Shown here piece after piece: positions 56,444 to 64,000 of a stretch of DNA of 64,000 nt. The notes under the pieces were generated by a model that did no database searches, was not told where the DNA came from, and saw only the letters and a program-made list of their open reading frames with translations. The DNA comes from Promicromonospora sukumoe 327MFSha3.1 (GTDB lineage Bacteria; Actinomycetota; Actinomycetes; Actinomycetales; Cellulomonadaceae): contig NZ_ARQM01000010.1 of assembly GCF_000385135.1 (NCBI RefSeq), positions 868,001 through 932,000 on the forward strand. The letters run 5' to 3'. The position numbers and the translations under genes were made by a program. Every line of letters begins with the position of its first letter. Positions within the stretch are counted from its first letter, which is position 1.

Positions 56444-59389
56444 ATGCGCGGTACACACACGCCCGAACGCTCGGGCCCACCCGAACGGGGCCGACGACGG
56501 CGCCGCCTGACGGCGTCGGTCCTGGCGGGAGCGCTGCTCACCGCCGGGGCGCTGGTGGGCGGCGCCTCGGCGGTCGCCGGCACGCCTGCCGACGGTGCCG
56601 TCGGCACGCCCGTCGACGGCGCGGCGACCATCGCCGTCGACGGCGCGAGCGAGGGTCGCACGTACGACGGCATCGGGGCGATCTCCGGGGGCGGCGCCAC
56701 GTCGCGGCTGCTCCTGGACTACCCGCGCGAGGAGCGGGCCGAGGTCCTCGACTACCTGTTCAAGCCCGGCTACGGGGCGTCGCTGGAGATGCTCAAGGTC
56801 GAGATCGGCGGCGACACCAACACGACCGACGGCTCGGAGTCGAGCCACGCGCACGTGCGGGGCGAGGTCAGCTGCGACGCGGGCTACGAGTGGTGGCTCA
56901 TGCGGGAGGCGGTCAAGCGCAACCCGGACATCACACTGGGTGCGCTCGCCTGGGGCGCGCCCGGCTGGCTCGGTGACGGCGAGTACTACTCCCACGACAC
57001 GATCGAGTACTTCGTCGACTGGCTCGACTGCGCCGCCGGGCACGGGCTGACCATCGACAACGTGGGCATCCGCAACGAGCGCGAGTACGAGTCCCAGTGG
57101 GTCAAGGACTACCGCGCGGCGCTCGACGCGGCCGGGTACGCGGACGTGCGGATCATCGCCTCGGACGAGGCGGCGCGCCGCGGGGAGTGGCCCATCGCCG
57201 TCGACATGGCCGACGACCCCGAGCTGTTCGACGCCGTCGACCTGCTGGGCAACCACTACTCGCGCGGGCCCAGCTCCGCGGCGGCCCAGGCCCTGGGCAA
57301 GCCGCTGTGGATCTCGGAGGGCGGGCCGTGGTCGGCCGAGTGGGGCGCGGGCGGCTCGTCCGCGTCGGTGCCCTCGCTCGTCAACCACGCCTACCTGGAG
57401 GGACGCATCACCGGCGTCACCTTCTGGAACCTGCTCACCAGCTACTACGACGGCCTGAGCATCTCCGACGCGGGCCTGATGCGGGCCAACACGCCGTGGT
57501 CGGGGGCGTACCAGGTGCAGTCGGCCGTCTGGGCGGTCGCGCAGACCACGCAGTTCGCCGAGCCGGGCTGGCGGTACCTCGACACCTCCTCGGGCTACCT
57601 CGACGTCACGGACACCGCGCAGGGCAGCTTCGTCACGCGCGCGGCGCCCGACGGCGGCGACTGGAGCACCGTGATCGAGACCATCGGGGCGGCCGCGCCG
57701 CGCACGGTCACGCTGTCGGTCGCGGGCGGGCTCAAGGCGCGCGACCTGCACGTGTGGCAGTCGACGGCGGACGACCGGCTCGTGCGCGAGGCCGACCCGC
57801 GGCGCTCCGCCGACGGCACCTGGTCCGTGACCGTCCCCGCGAACGCCGTCGTCACCGTGACGACCACCAGGGGCAAGGGCCTCGGCGACGCGGAGGGCAG
57901 CCACGAGTCCGCGTTCCCCTTCCCGTACGCGAACAGCCTCGCCGACGGCGGCCCCAGCGGGCAGACGCCGTACTTCTCCCAGATGGAGGGCGCCTACGAG
58001 GAGCGGCCGTGCGAGGGCGGACGCCGCGGCACGTGCCTGACGCAGGTCTCGCCGCTGCCCGCGATCTCGTGGGCGGCGTGGAAGAAGCCGGCCGGGATCC
58101 TGGGCGACCTGAACTGGTCCGACTACACCGTCGGCGTCCAGGCCTACGTGCCGGCCGACGGCACCGCCGAGGTGCTCGGCCGCGTCTCCAACGACGCGAT
58201 GGCACCGGTCCCGGGCGGCTACGGGCTCAGCCTGGCCGCTGACGGCACCTGGTCGGTCGGTCGGGGCGAGCCCGGCGGGAAGGCCTGGCTGGAGCTGGCG
58301 AGCGGCGCGCTCGCGGGCGACGCCGGTTCCGGGGACGACGCCGCGGGCTGGCACGACCTCGCGCTGTCCTTCGAGGGCGACGTGATCACGGCGACGATCG
58401 ACGGCGAGCGGGTCGGCGAGGTCACCGACGGCACCTGGGTGTCCGGCATGGTCGGGCTCTCGGGCGACTACGCGCCGGTGCAGTTCGCCGACCTGCGCGT
58501 CGACCCGCTGCGCCCGGTCGCGACGATCGACGACGCCGACACCGGCGCCCCGGGCGAGTCCGCGACGATCGCCTACGAGGGGGACGGGTGGGCGCACTGC
58601 TCGGTCGGCTCGGGGCACGACTCCCGGCACGGTGGCCGCTGCGACGCGGTGACCGCCCGGCAGCTGCGCGACGCCGTCGGCGGCACCGTGAGCGCGAGCC
58701 GCGACCGCGGCGACGCGTTCACGGTCACGTTCGACGGCACGCAGGCCACGCTCACCGGCGTCGCCGGCCCGCGGGGCGGCAGCGCGCGGGTGTCGGTCGA
58801 CGGCAACGAGCCCGTGGTGCTGCCCTACGGCGACCTCGGCGAGGTCGAGTGGCGCACGCCGGTGCTGACCGACGGCCCGCACACCCTGCGGTTCGAGGTG
58901 GCCTCGGGCCGTTCCTCGGCCGGCCGGGACGGCTGGGTCTCCGTGGACCGGGTCGACGTCGCGCCCGGCGGCAGCGGGACCAGCTCCGTGGACGACCAGA
59001 GCGAGGGCACCGGCCTGGGCCGCCTCGAGTACCGCGGCGACGGCTGGCTGAGCTGCCCGGGCTGCATCAACCGGACCGGGCTGTACCACTCCTCGGTGAC
59101 GTCGACGACGGTGACCGGCGACGCGGTGGACTTCCGGTTCTCGGGCTCGTCGGTGGACCTGTACGGGCTGCGCGCCTCCAACCAGGGCCTGGCGACGGTG
59201 CTGATCGACGGCGTCGAGGTCGGCACCGCCGACTTCTACGGCCGCACGCGGGTGGGCAACCAGCTCATCTGGACCAGCCCGGACCTGGAGCCCGGTGAGC
59301 ACACGCTGACGTTGGTGGCGTCGGGCCTGGGCAGCGGGTCGCCGTCCGGCACGGGCATCAACGTCGACCGGCTGGTCGTGCGCCGGTAG
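56444..59389 (+). CDS. Secreted GH59 galactosylceramidase homologue
   Basis: 981 residues with a signal peptide (LTASVLAGALLTAGALVGGA, cut near residue 45). The sequence follows human galactocerebrosidase through all three domains: GIGAISGGGATSRLLLDYPR, YLFKPGYGASLEMLKVEIGG, TDGSESSH, YEWWLMREAVKRNPDITLGA, acid/base E212 (GIRNEREY), nucleophile E292 (LWISEGGPWS), and FWNLLTSYYDGLSISDAGLM. The lectin-like domain contains GILGDLNWSDYTVGVQAYVP and FADLRVDPL. Two extra C-terminal modules (about 690-830 and 840-981) with SARVSVDGNEPVVLPYGD and VDLYGLRASNQGLATVLIDG look like carbohydrate-binding or galactose-binding-like repeats. It is expected to release beta-linked galactose from glycolipids or galactosides outside the cell. 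ATG has AAGGAG upstream; likely co-transcribed with the preceding glycosidase. Confidence 0.92.
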   Translation: MRGTHTPERSGPPERGRRRRRLTASVLAGALLTAGALVGGASAVAGTPADGAVGTPVDGAATIAVDGASEGRTYDGIGAISGGGATSRLLLDYPREERAEVLDYLFKPGYGASLEMLKVEIGGDTNTTDGSESSHAHVRGEVSCDAGYEWWLMREAVKRNPDITLGALAWGAPGWLGDGEYYSHDTIEYFVDWLDCAAGHGLTIDNVGIRNEREYESQWVKDYRAALDAAGYADVRIIASDEAARRGEWPIAVDMADDPELFDAVDLLGNHYSRGPSSAAAQALGKPLWISEGGPWSAEWGAGGSSASVPSLVNHAYLEGRITGVTFWNLLTSYYDGLSISDAGLMRANTPWSGAYQVQSAVWAVAQTTQFAEPGWRYLDTSSGYLDVTDTAQGSFVTRAAPDGGDWSTVIETIGAAAPRTVTLSVAGGLKARDLHVWQSTADDRLVREADPRRSADGTWSVTVPANAVVTVTTTRGKGLGDAEGSHESAFPFPYANSLADGGPSGQTPYFSQMEGAYEERPCEGGRRGTCLTQVSPLPAISWAAWKKPAGILGDLNWSDYTVGVQAYVPADGTAEVLGRVSNDAMAPVPGGYGLSLAADGTWSVGRGEPGGKAWLELASGALAGDAGSGDDAAGWHDLALSFEGDVITATIDGERVGEVTDGTWVSGMVGLSGDYAPVQFADLRVDPLRPVATIDDADTGAPGESATIAYEGDGWAHCSVGSGHDSRHGGRCDAVTARQLRDAVGGTVSASRDRGDAFTVTFDGTQATLTGVAGPRGGSARVSVDGNEPVVLPYGDLGEVEWRTPVLTDGPHTLRFEVASGRSSAGRDGWVSVDRVDVAPGGSGTSSVDDQSEGTGLGRLEYRGDGWLSCPGCINRTGLYHSSVTSTTVTGDAVDFRFSGSSVDLYGLRASNQGLATVLIDGVEVGTADFYGRTRVGNQLIWTSPDLEPGEHTLTLVASGLGSGSPSGTGINVDRLVVRR

Positions 59390-59561
59390 GCGCCGTCGTC
59401 GCGCCGCCGACCGCCCTGCTGAGGGCGGCCGGCGGCGCGTCCGCACGGGCCTGCAGGTCGACGCGGCGCGCCCCGCACCCCGTGCACCGCACGTAGAGCA
59501 CCCAGCCGTCCGAGGTGGGGTGGCGTGAGTCCGTCGTCCACGAGTGTTCTGTCGTCGTCAT
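59358..59561 (-). CDS. Small CxxCG (zinc-ribbon-like) protein
   Basis: 67 residues from ATG 59561 (70 from GTG 59570). The conserved first 40 residues (EHSWTTDSRHPTSDGWVLYV, then RCTGCGARRV) match a short actinobacterial family with an R-H-T/P-S-x-G core and a single CxxC-G knuckle. The remaining part is low-complexity. The 3' end overlaps the GH59 gene by 32 bp, and the GH59 terminator lies inside its coding region. It is divergent from the CGNR gene 26 bp away. The function is unknown. Confidence 0.6.
   Translation of the reverse strand: MTTTEHSWTTDSRHPTSDGWVLYVRCTGCGARRVDLQARADAPPAALSRAVGGATTAPTGARPAGRR
59401..59438. terminator. Terminator of the GH59 gene
   Basis: Arms 59401-59417 and 59422-59438 pair at 16 of 17 positions around GCTG, 12 bp after the GH59 stop and inside the opposing small gene. 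Confidence 0.65.
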
Positions 59562-59587
59562 GGCGCCCACGATGCTGTAATGGTCTT

Positions 59588-60109
59588 GTGCATCTCAACC
59601 CTTACGGCGAGTACGCCGTGCTGCTCGCCGCGTCCCTGGCCAACGACTGGCCGGACGACCGGGCGGGGATCGAGGCCCGCACCCGCGAGTTCGGCATGAC
59701 GATGGAGTTCCGCGAGGAGCCGGCCGACCACGCGCACGCCCGCCAGGCCATCGACGACTGGCTGCGCGTCGTGGACACGCCGGACCCCGAGCAGCGCGCC
59801 GCGCTGCTGAACGCCCAGATGGCCGCCGTGGCGGCCTACCCGCGCCTGACCGACCACGACGGCGAGGGCTGGCACCTGCACTACCGCGACGAGAACCAGG
59901 TGCTGTCCGCGGTGCTGCGGGCCGTGATCAGCGTGGGCACCTCGCTCCACCTCGTCACGCGCGGCATGCACCGCCTGGCACGCTGCGCGTCGGAGCCCTG
60001 CACGAACGTCGTGGTCGACGTGACCCGCAACGGCCGGCAGCGCTACTGCTCGGTGCGCTGCGCCAACCGCGCCGCGGTGCGGCGGCACCGCGGGCGGTCG
60101 GCGCCCTAG
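59588..60109 (+). CDS. CGNR zinc-finger transcription factor
   Basis: 173 residues. The N-terminal ABATE-like helical domain (HLNPYGEYAVLLAASLANDW, then DDWLRVVDTPDPEQRAALLN) is followed by the C-terminal CGNR zinc finger: CASEPCTNVVVDVTRNGRQR then YCSVRCANRAAVRRHR, with four cysteines and a variant CANR in place of CGNR. These proteins are thought to bind stress-related ligands and DNA. Start GTG 59588. A TGTAAT -10-like hexamer at 59575-59580 would place transcription start at the GTG, so the message may be leaderless; no ribosome site is visible. Confidence 0.88.
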   Translation: MHLNPYGEYAVLLAASLANDWPDDRAGIEARTREFGMTMEFREEPADHAHARQAIDDWLRVVDTPDPEQRAALLNAQMAAVAAYPRLTDHDGEGWHLHYRDENQVLSAVLRAVISVGTSLHLVTRGMHRLARCASEPCTNVVVDVTRNGRQRYCSVRCANRAAVRRHRGRSAP

Positions 60110-60110
60110 C

Positions 60111-61019
60111 TCAGCGCCAGAGCTCGCCCACCGGGCCGGCGAGGGACTTCCCCTGCTCGTAGCCCGCCTGCGCCACGGCCGGACGCCGCGAGTAGTCCAT
60201 CGCGCCGGCGCCGGACATGAGCTCGGCGGCGTCGCCCGGGAAGACCGTCTCGACCCGGCTGCCTCCGGCCCGCAGCGCGCTCACCTGCGTGGCGAGGTCG
60301 AGCCCCCAGTCGGCGGGCGCCCGCGTGCGGCCGCCGAACGGGGACAGCACGAGCACTCGCGCGTACCCGGCCGCCAGGTCGGCGTTCTCGGCGTTGGCCC
60401 GGTAGCCGCCGTCGATGTACCGGCGCTCGCCGATGCGGTAGGCGAAGCCGCTGGAGCAGCTCGCCGCGACGGCGTCCGCCAGGTCGACGCCGCTGTGCCG
60501 GTCGAACAGCACGGGTTCGCCGGTGCGGGCGTCGACGGCCGTGAGGACGATCGCCCGGTCCGGCCAGTCCTGGCCGGGCAGGCGGGCGGCGACGGTGGCG
60601 CGCCACTGTGCCTGCACCGTGTCGTCCGACGTGCCGGGCAGGTCGAGGGCCGCCGCGCCCAGGCGGCGGCGCATGTCGGCCACGTCGGTGGCGCCCTCGA
60701 CGATCCGGCGGGTGCGTTCCATCTGTTCGGCGGCTGCCCGGACACGGGCGGGATCCTGGGTCGGCCTGGCGCCGGCCGGGGCCGGGGCCGGTGCGGCGAG
60801 GACGGCGGCGTACAGCTCGGCGGGAGTAGCCCCGCCGAGCTGGGCCGCCGTGGTCGACCCGGCCGACGTCCCGAGGGTCAGGTCGGCGGCGGTCACGTCG
60901 ACGCCGGCGTCGTACAGGCCGGCGACGACGCCGATCAGCCAGGCGTTGCCGGTCGTCCCGCCGCCCCCGAGGACGAGCGCGCGGGTACGGGGCACAGCAG
61001 AAGAGGGTGTGGTGTTCAT
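60111..61019 (-). CDS. Patatin-like phospholipase
   Basis: A 302-residue serine acyl hydrolase. The oxyanion motif LGGGGTTGNAW is at the start, the nucleophile elbow GTSAGS near residue 50, and the Asp of the catalytic dyad in YIDGGYRANAEN around residue 195. SCSSGFAYRIGERRY is also typical. It hydrolyses acyl esters of lipids in the cytoplasm or at the membrane. The ATG at 61019 is used; 56 codons of open frame upstream lack any family match. It ends 2 bp from the convergent CGNR gene and has no obvious terminator. Confidence 0.9.
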   Translation of the reverse strand: MNTTPSSAVPRTRALVLGGGGTTGNAWLIGVVAGLYDAGVDVTAADLTLGTSAGSTTAAQLGGATPAELYAAVLAAPAPAPAGARPTQDPARVRAAAEQMERTRRIVEGATDVADMRRRLGAAALDLPGTSDDTVQAQWRATVAARLPGQDWPDRAIVLTAVDARTGEPVLFDRHSGVDLADAVAASCSSGFAYRIGERRYIDGGYRANAENADLAAGYARVLVLSPFGGRTRAPADWGLDLATQVSALRAGGSRVETVFPGDAAELMSGAGAMDYSRRPAVAQAGYEQGKSLAGPVGELWR

Positions 61020-61228
61020 GGGAGTCGCCTTTCGCGATTGCCGGTGTGGCGCTCCCGTGGCGACTAGATCGCCGTCGGGATCGTGGACTGCGGGGGAGCA
61101 CCCGGTGCGGTCACTGCGTTCACGGGTCTCACCTCCTGCGGTCGGTACACGATCACCGCAGACGCTACCCGCCCGCCGTCGGGCCACGCAATCGACTTTT
61201 CGGCCGGCGGTGCGAGGGCTGTGCCACC

Positions 61229-61642
61229 ATGGCCGACGTGCCGATTCACCGCGCCGTCGACCTGATCGCCCTGCGCGAGGCGCTGGAGGCCTCGTGGAGT
61301 CCGCGCACCTCCTACGGCGGCGTCTGGGAGCCGGGCAACCCGGCGCTCGGCCAGTGCTATCCGACGACGCGCGTGGTGCAGCTCTTCTTGCCCGCGAGCG
61401 AGATCGTCAAGGGCGTCGTGCGCACCCCGGCGCGGGACGAGGTGCACTTCTGGAGCGAGCTGCCGGTCGGGTCGGACACGGTCGCGATCGACCTCACCTG
61501 GCAGCAGTTCCCGCCGGGCTCGGTCGTCACGGTCCGCGAGGTGCTGGACCGGGAGCGGCTCGGCGACAGCCCGCCGACGGTCGCCCGGTGCGCGCTCCTG
61601 CTGGCCGACGTCGAGCGGCACCTGCAGGGACGTGTGAACTGA
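61229..61642 (+). CDS. YunG-like protein
   Basis: 137 residues matching the YunG family of unknown function: LREALEASWSPRTSYGGVWE, PGNPALGQCYPTTRVVQLFL (the conserved NPxxGQC-x-TxxVVQ block), and the HFWSELPVGSDTVAIDLTWQ region. There is no signal peptide. ATG at 61229. Its stop overlaps the GrpB start (TGATG), so the two are translationally coupled. The upstream 209-bp gap shared with patatin contains no clear operator. Confidence 0.82.
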   Translation: MADVPIHRAVDLIALREALEASWSPRTSYGGVWEPGNPALGQCYPTTRVVQLFLPASEIVKGVVRTPARDEVHFWSELPVGSDTVAIDLTWQQFPPGSVVTVREVLDRERLGDSPPTVARCALLLADVERHLQGRVN

Positions 61643-62154
61643 TGCTCGAGGAGTACGACCACAGGTGGCCCGAGCTCTATACGCGCGCGGCCGCCGAGCT
61701 TCTCGACGTCGAGCCGTCCTGGGAGGTGGAGCACATCGGCTCCACCGCGATCCCGGGGATGGCAGCCAAGCCGATCATCGACTTGGCCGTTCGTGTCGGC
61801 TCGCTCGCCGAGGTCCGTGCGCGTCTCGACGAGCTGGCTGCACGGGGTTGGCTGCGGATCGCGCGTGGTCCGCGGTCCCATCTGGTCCTCGTCAAGCAGC
61901 AGGGACCTCGGCGCACCCACATCGCCCACTTCTTCGTCGTCGAGCAGTGGGCGGGTTGCCATCAGCGGTTGTTCCGCGACTGGCTGCTGACTCACCAGCA
62001 GGACGCGGAGCGCTATCTCGACGTCAAGAGGAGGGCGGCGCAGCTGGCATCCGACGGTCCGGACTACACCGCGCGCAAGGCGGCTGTCGTGCAGGAGATC
62101 GTGGATCGGGCACGCGCGGCCCAGGGCCTCCCGCAGGCCGACATCGCGGAATAG
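61642..62154 (+). CDS. GrpB family (UPF0157) nucleotidyltransferase-like protein
   Basis: 170 residues of the GrpB/UPF0157 family, which has a nucleotidyltransferase-like fold: YTRAAAELL, VEHIGSTAIPGMAAKPIIDL (the G-S-T-x-V/I-x-G-x-x-x-K-x-x-x-D core), GPRRTHIAHFFVVEQWAGCH and RDWLLTHQQDAERY. The substrate is unknown. Codon choice is visibly less GC-extreme than its neighbours (more GAT, TTG, TCC-type codons), which hints at later acquisition. It overlaps the YunG stop by one base. Confidence 0.87.
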   Translation: MLEEYDHRWPELYTRAAAELLDVEPSWEVEHIGSTAIPGMAAKPIIDLAVRVGSLAEVRARLDELAARGWLRIARGPRSHLVLVKQQGPRRTHIAHFFVVEQWAGCHQRLFRDWLLTHQQDAERYLDVKRRAAQLASDGPDYTARKAAVVQEIVDRARAAQGLPQADIAE

Positions 62155-62175
62155 CGCTGAGGTCGCGTCACTCCG

Positions 62176-62733
62176 TCATCGGGGTGACCGGCCCGCGCCG
62201 TCCGCCCCCGGCGCCCGCACGCCGAACCACTGCTCGGCGCCGTACGCCTCGAACCGCGCCGTCTCGACGAAGCCCAGCCGCGTCGCGAGGCGCACCGAGC
62301 GCACGTTGGCGGTCTGCGTGGTCAGCACCACGGGCTCGCCCGGGAGTACGCCCGAGAGCCAGTCGAGCGCGGCCGCGCACGCCTCGGCGGCGTAGCCCCG
62401 GCCCCACACCTGCGGCAGGAACAGGTAGCCCAGCTCGATCTTCCCGGCGGCTCGCAGCTTCTGGTGCTCGCCGTCGCGGCTCTCGAGCGTGATCACCCCG
62501 ACCATCGCCCCGTCCAGGTCGACGACGAACTGGCCCGGCCGCCCCTTGGGCACGGCCGGGATCTCGGCCTCCAGCTCGTCGCGAGGGCGCGCGCCGCCGA
62601 TGTACGCGCCCACCTCGGGGGACGCGTTCAGCTCGATGACGGCGGCGCGGTCGTGGGCCCCGGGCTCGCGCAGCACCAGCCGCTCGGTGCGGATCGGCTC
62701 GGGCGGCCAGGTGACGCTTGCCAGGTCTGCCAT
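62176..62733 (-). CDS. GNAT-family acetyltransferase (RimJ/RimL type)
   Basis: 185 residues. RimJ-like features: IRTERLVLREPGAHDRAAVI at the start, LDGAMVGVITLESRDG, KIELGYLFLPQVWGRGYAAE with the acetyl-CoA loop (Q-V-W-G-R-G-Y-A), ALDWLSGVLPGEP and ANVRSVRLATRLGFVETARF. The acceptor is probably a protein N-terminus or a small molecule. It lies 22 bp upstream (in reading direction) of nothing further on this strand; the serine hydrolase ends just before its start. Confidence 0.9.
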   Translation of the reverse strand: MADLASVTWPPEPIRTERLVLREPGAHDRAAVIELNASPEVGAYIGGARPRDELEAEIPAVPKGRPGQFVVDLDGAMVGVITLESRDGEHQKLRAAGKIELGYLFLPQVWGRGYAAEACAAALDWLSGVLPGEPVVLTTQTANVRSVRLATRLGFVETARFEAYGAEQWFGVRAPGADGAGRSPR

Positions 62734-62755
62734 GCGCGCACCCTACCGATGCCGG

Positions 62756-64000
62756 TCACGCGGCGATCCTCGGTGCGCACCGCATGCCGATGTAGCAGCA
62801 GGCGTTCCCGTCGGGGAGGGTCGCGAACACGACGGGCATGTAGCCCTCGCTGAAGGACGGGCCTGCGCCGGTGGCGGCGAACACGGTGCCCGACAGCGGG
62901 ATGAGCCGCCCCTCGATCGCAGGGGAGAGCCCGGCCATGTCGTCCACGAACTCGTAGCGGATCCGGCCCTCGCCGTCCTGCTCGGAGATGGTGATGCGGA
63001 CGCCCTCGCGGCGGTAGACGCCGGCGTGGGGCGCGAGGTCCACGGCGGGCGGCTCGGCTGCGGGCTCGAACGCTCCGGGCATGGTGACCCCGGCCAGCTC
63101 GGCGAGCAGCTCCGCGAGCAGGTCGCCGTAGAGCTGCCGGGCGCCTCCGCCGTTGGTCAGCAGCGAGACGGCGACGCCGGCGTGCGGCACCACCCGTAGG
63201 TAGGCGTACTGGCCGATGGCGGCGCCGTCGTGGCCGAACCCGGGGACGCCGTCCCAGTCGTAGAGCGTCCAGCCGAGCCCCCAGCCGTCGGCGCTCACGG
63301 TCCACTTGTCGGGGACGCCGGTGACCCGGCGCTGCATCTCCTCGACCGCTCGCGCCGACAGGACCCGGCCGCCGTCGGGCGCGGTACCGCCGTCGAGGTG
63401 CATCCGGGCGAGGCGGACCATGTCGGCGGCGCTGGTGATGACCCGCCCGTACGGTCCGGCGGCGCGCGGCATGAGGTCCCAGGCCGGCGCCGGCTCCGGG
63501 TAGGCGCCGGGCTCGCCGAGGTGGCTCATGGCGGTGCGGAAGGCGAGCGCCTCCTCGGGCAGGGTCATCGAGTGCGACATCCCGAGCGGTGCGAACAGCA
63601 GGTCCTTCAGGGCCTGGTCCCAGGTCGTGCCGGTGAGCACCTCGATGATGCGGCCGAGCACGACGTAGCCGACGCTCGAGTACGACACCATGCCGGGCGG
63701 GCAGTCGAGCGGGACCGTCGCGGCCGCCGCCACGAAGCGTTCGAGGCAGTCGTCGCCGCGTCCGCCGTCGTAGTTGAAGTCGCAGGTGAGGCCGCTGGTG
63801 TGGGAGAGGAGCTGGCGCGGCGTGACGGTCCGGGACGCCTCGGGGTCGGCGACGGTGAAGTCGGGCAGGACCGCGCGGACCGGGGCGTCCAGGTCGAGCA
63901 GCCCCTCGTCGGCGAGCCGGGCGATCGCCGTCGCCGTGTAGACCTTGGCGACCGAGCCGGTCAGGAACAGCGAGTCGGTGGTGGTCTCGACGCCGGTCCC
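62756..64000 (-). CDS. Serine hydrolase, beta-lactamase class C/PBP-like (5' end beyond window)
   Basis: 415 codons are visible without a start: the frame is open to the right edge. The active site is intact: S-x-x-K in FLTGSVAKVYTATA near the edge, Y-S-x-x-G-Y in MVSYSSVGYVVLG, and a later HDG-A block (GFGHDGAAIGQY) corresponding to the K/H-T/S-G motif. LLSHTSGL and PLGMSHSMT are typical of this family of esterases, D-aminopeptidases and penicillin-recognising enzymes. A C-terminal beta domain follows (VYRREGVRITISEQDGEGRI). An internal ATG at about 63733 gives only a truncated form without the nucleophile and is not the start. Confidence 0.88.
   Translation of the reverse strand, partial: GTGVETTTDSLFLTGSVAKVYTATAIARLADEGLLDLDAPVRAVLPDFTVADPEASRTVTPRQLLSHTSGLTCDFNYDGGRGDDCLERFVAAAATVPLDCPPGMVSYSSVGYVVLGRIIEVLTGTTWDQALKDLLFAPLGMSHSMTLPEEALAFRTAMSHLGEPGAYPEPAPAWDLMPRAAGPYGRVITSAADMVRLARMHLDGGTAPDGGRVLSARAVEEMQRRVTGVPDKWTVSADGWGLGWTLYDWDGVPGFGHDGAAIGQYAYLRVVPHAGVAVSLLTNGGGARQLYGDLLAELLAELAGVTMPGAFEPAAEPPAVDLAPHAGVYRREGVRITISEQDGEGRIRYEFVDDMAGLSPAIEGRLIPLSGTVFAATGAGPSFSEGYMPVVFATLPDGNACCYIGMRCAPRIAA

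Noticed and set aside
59358-59560. Dismissing the small minus-strand ORF as a shadow
   Set aside because: I kept it as a gene because its first 40 residues match a recurring small CxxCG family pattern and its start lies outside the neighbouring genes.
1-64000. CRISPR arrays, rRNA, tRNA, insertion sequences or prophage genes
   Set aside because: No regularly spaced repeats, no transposase or integrase motifs and no rRNA or tRNA-like stretches were recognised by eye; a dedicated search would be needed to exclude a short tRNA.

Overview
This window comes from a high-GC chromosome (GC clearly above 70 %, third codon positions almost always G or C, many GTG starts, tight overlaps between genes). 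The protein repertoire points to an actinobacterium: an ECF41 sigma factor, a CYP157/CYP154-like P450 pair, a CGNR zinc-finger protein, YcnI/CopCD, and large secreted multi-domain carbohydrate enzymes. The density of secreted glycoside hydrolases suggests a soil or plant-litter saprophyte of the Cellulomonadaceae/Promicromonosporaceae type; that placement is inference. I see no rRNA, tRNA, CRISPR array, transposase or phage gene.

Layout. 1-4779: L-fuconate dehydratase (cut by the left edge), a cytosine-deaminase-like amidohydrolase and a beta-propeller lipoprotein, all leftward, facing a divergent GntR regulator with a palindromic operator between them. 4780-13500: small housekeeping and stress genes (DUF899, NmrA-like reductase with AraC regulator, Nudix, L-rhamnose mutarotase, an ECF41 sigma factor with its membrane partner and a divergent NAD(P)-binding target gene, an ArsR-type regulator with a cupin). 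13491-21863: TPR protein, two convergent P450s (one lacking the ExxR motif), PoxB, a terpene-cyclase-fold protein, and a LysR/aldo-keto reductase pair.

22052-48150 is the carbohydrate core. A secreted GH59-like enzyme is followed by an IclR-controlled operon: kduI, kduD, a two-permease ribose-type ABC importer and an aldehyde dehydrogenase. Directly behind it lies a 1920-residue secreted protein joining a ThuA domain to a galactose-oxidase-type copper radical oxidase with LamG, cadherin-like and Ig-like modules. Copper genes (YcnI, CopC-CopD) follow within 500 bp of it. A SAM methyltransferase and a secreted GH87-type alpha-1,3-glucanase complete the block.

48230-64000: GNAT, a DUF4190-like membrane protein, an ADP-ribosylglycohydrolase paired with a YfeS-like protein, an MHS-type transporter with a divergent GntR, a second secreted glycosidase pair (MGH1/GH63-like and a full-length GH59 galactosylceramidase homologue) behind a LacI-type operator, then miscellaneous genes (CGNR, patatin, YunG, GrpB, GNAT) and a serine beta-lactamase-like hydrolase cut by the right edge.

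How it works together (inference): several independent locally regulated units handle uronates, deoxysugars, galactosides and alpha-glucans. Secreted enzymes and an extracellular copper oxidase generate sugars or oxidised sugars, ABC/MFS transporters import them, and KduI/KduD/aldehyde dehydrogenase/FucD process them. Long hairpins without U-tracts separate most transcription units, as is common in actinobacteria.
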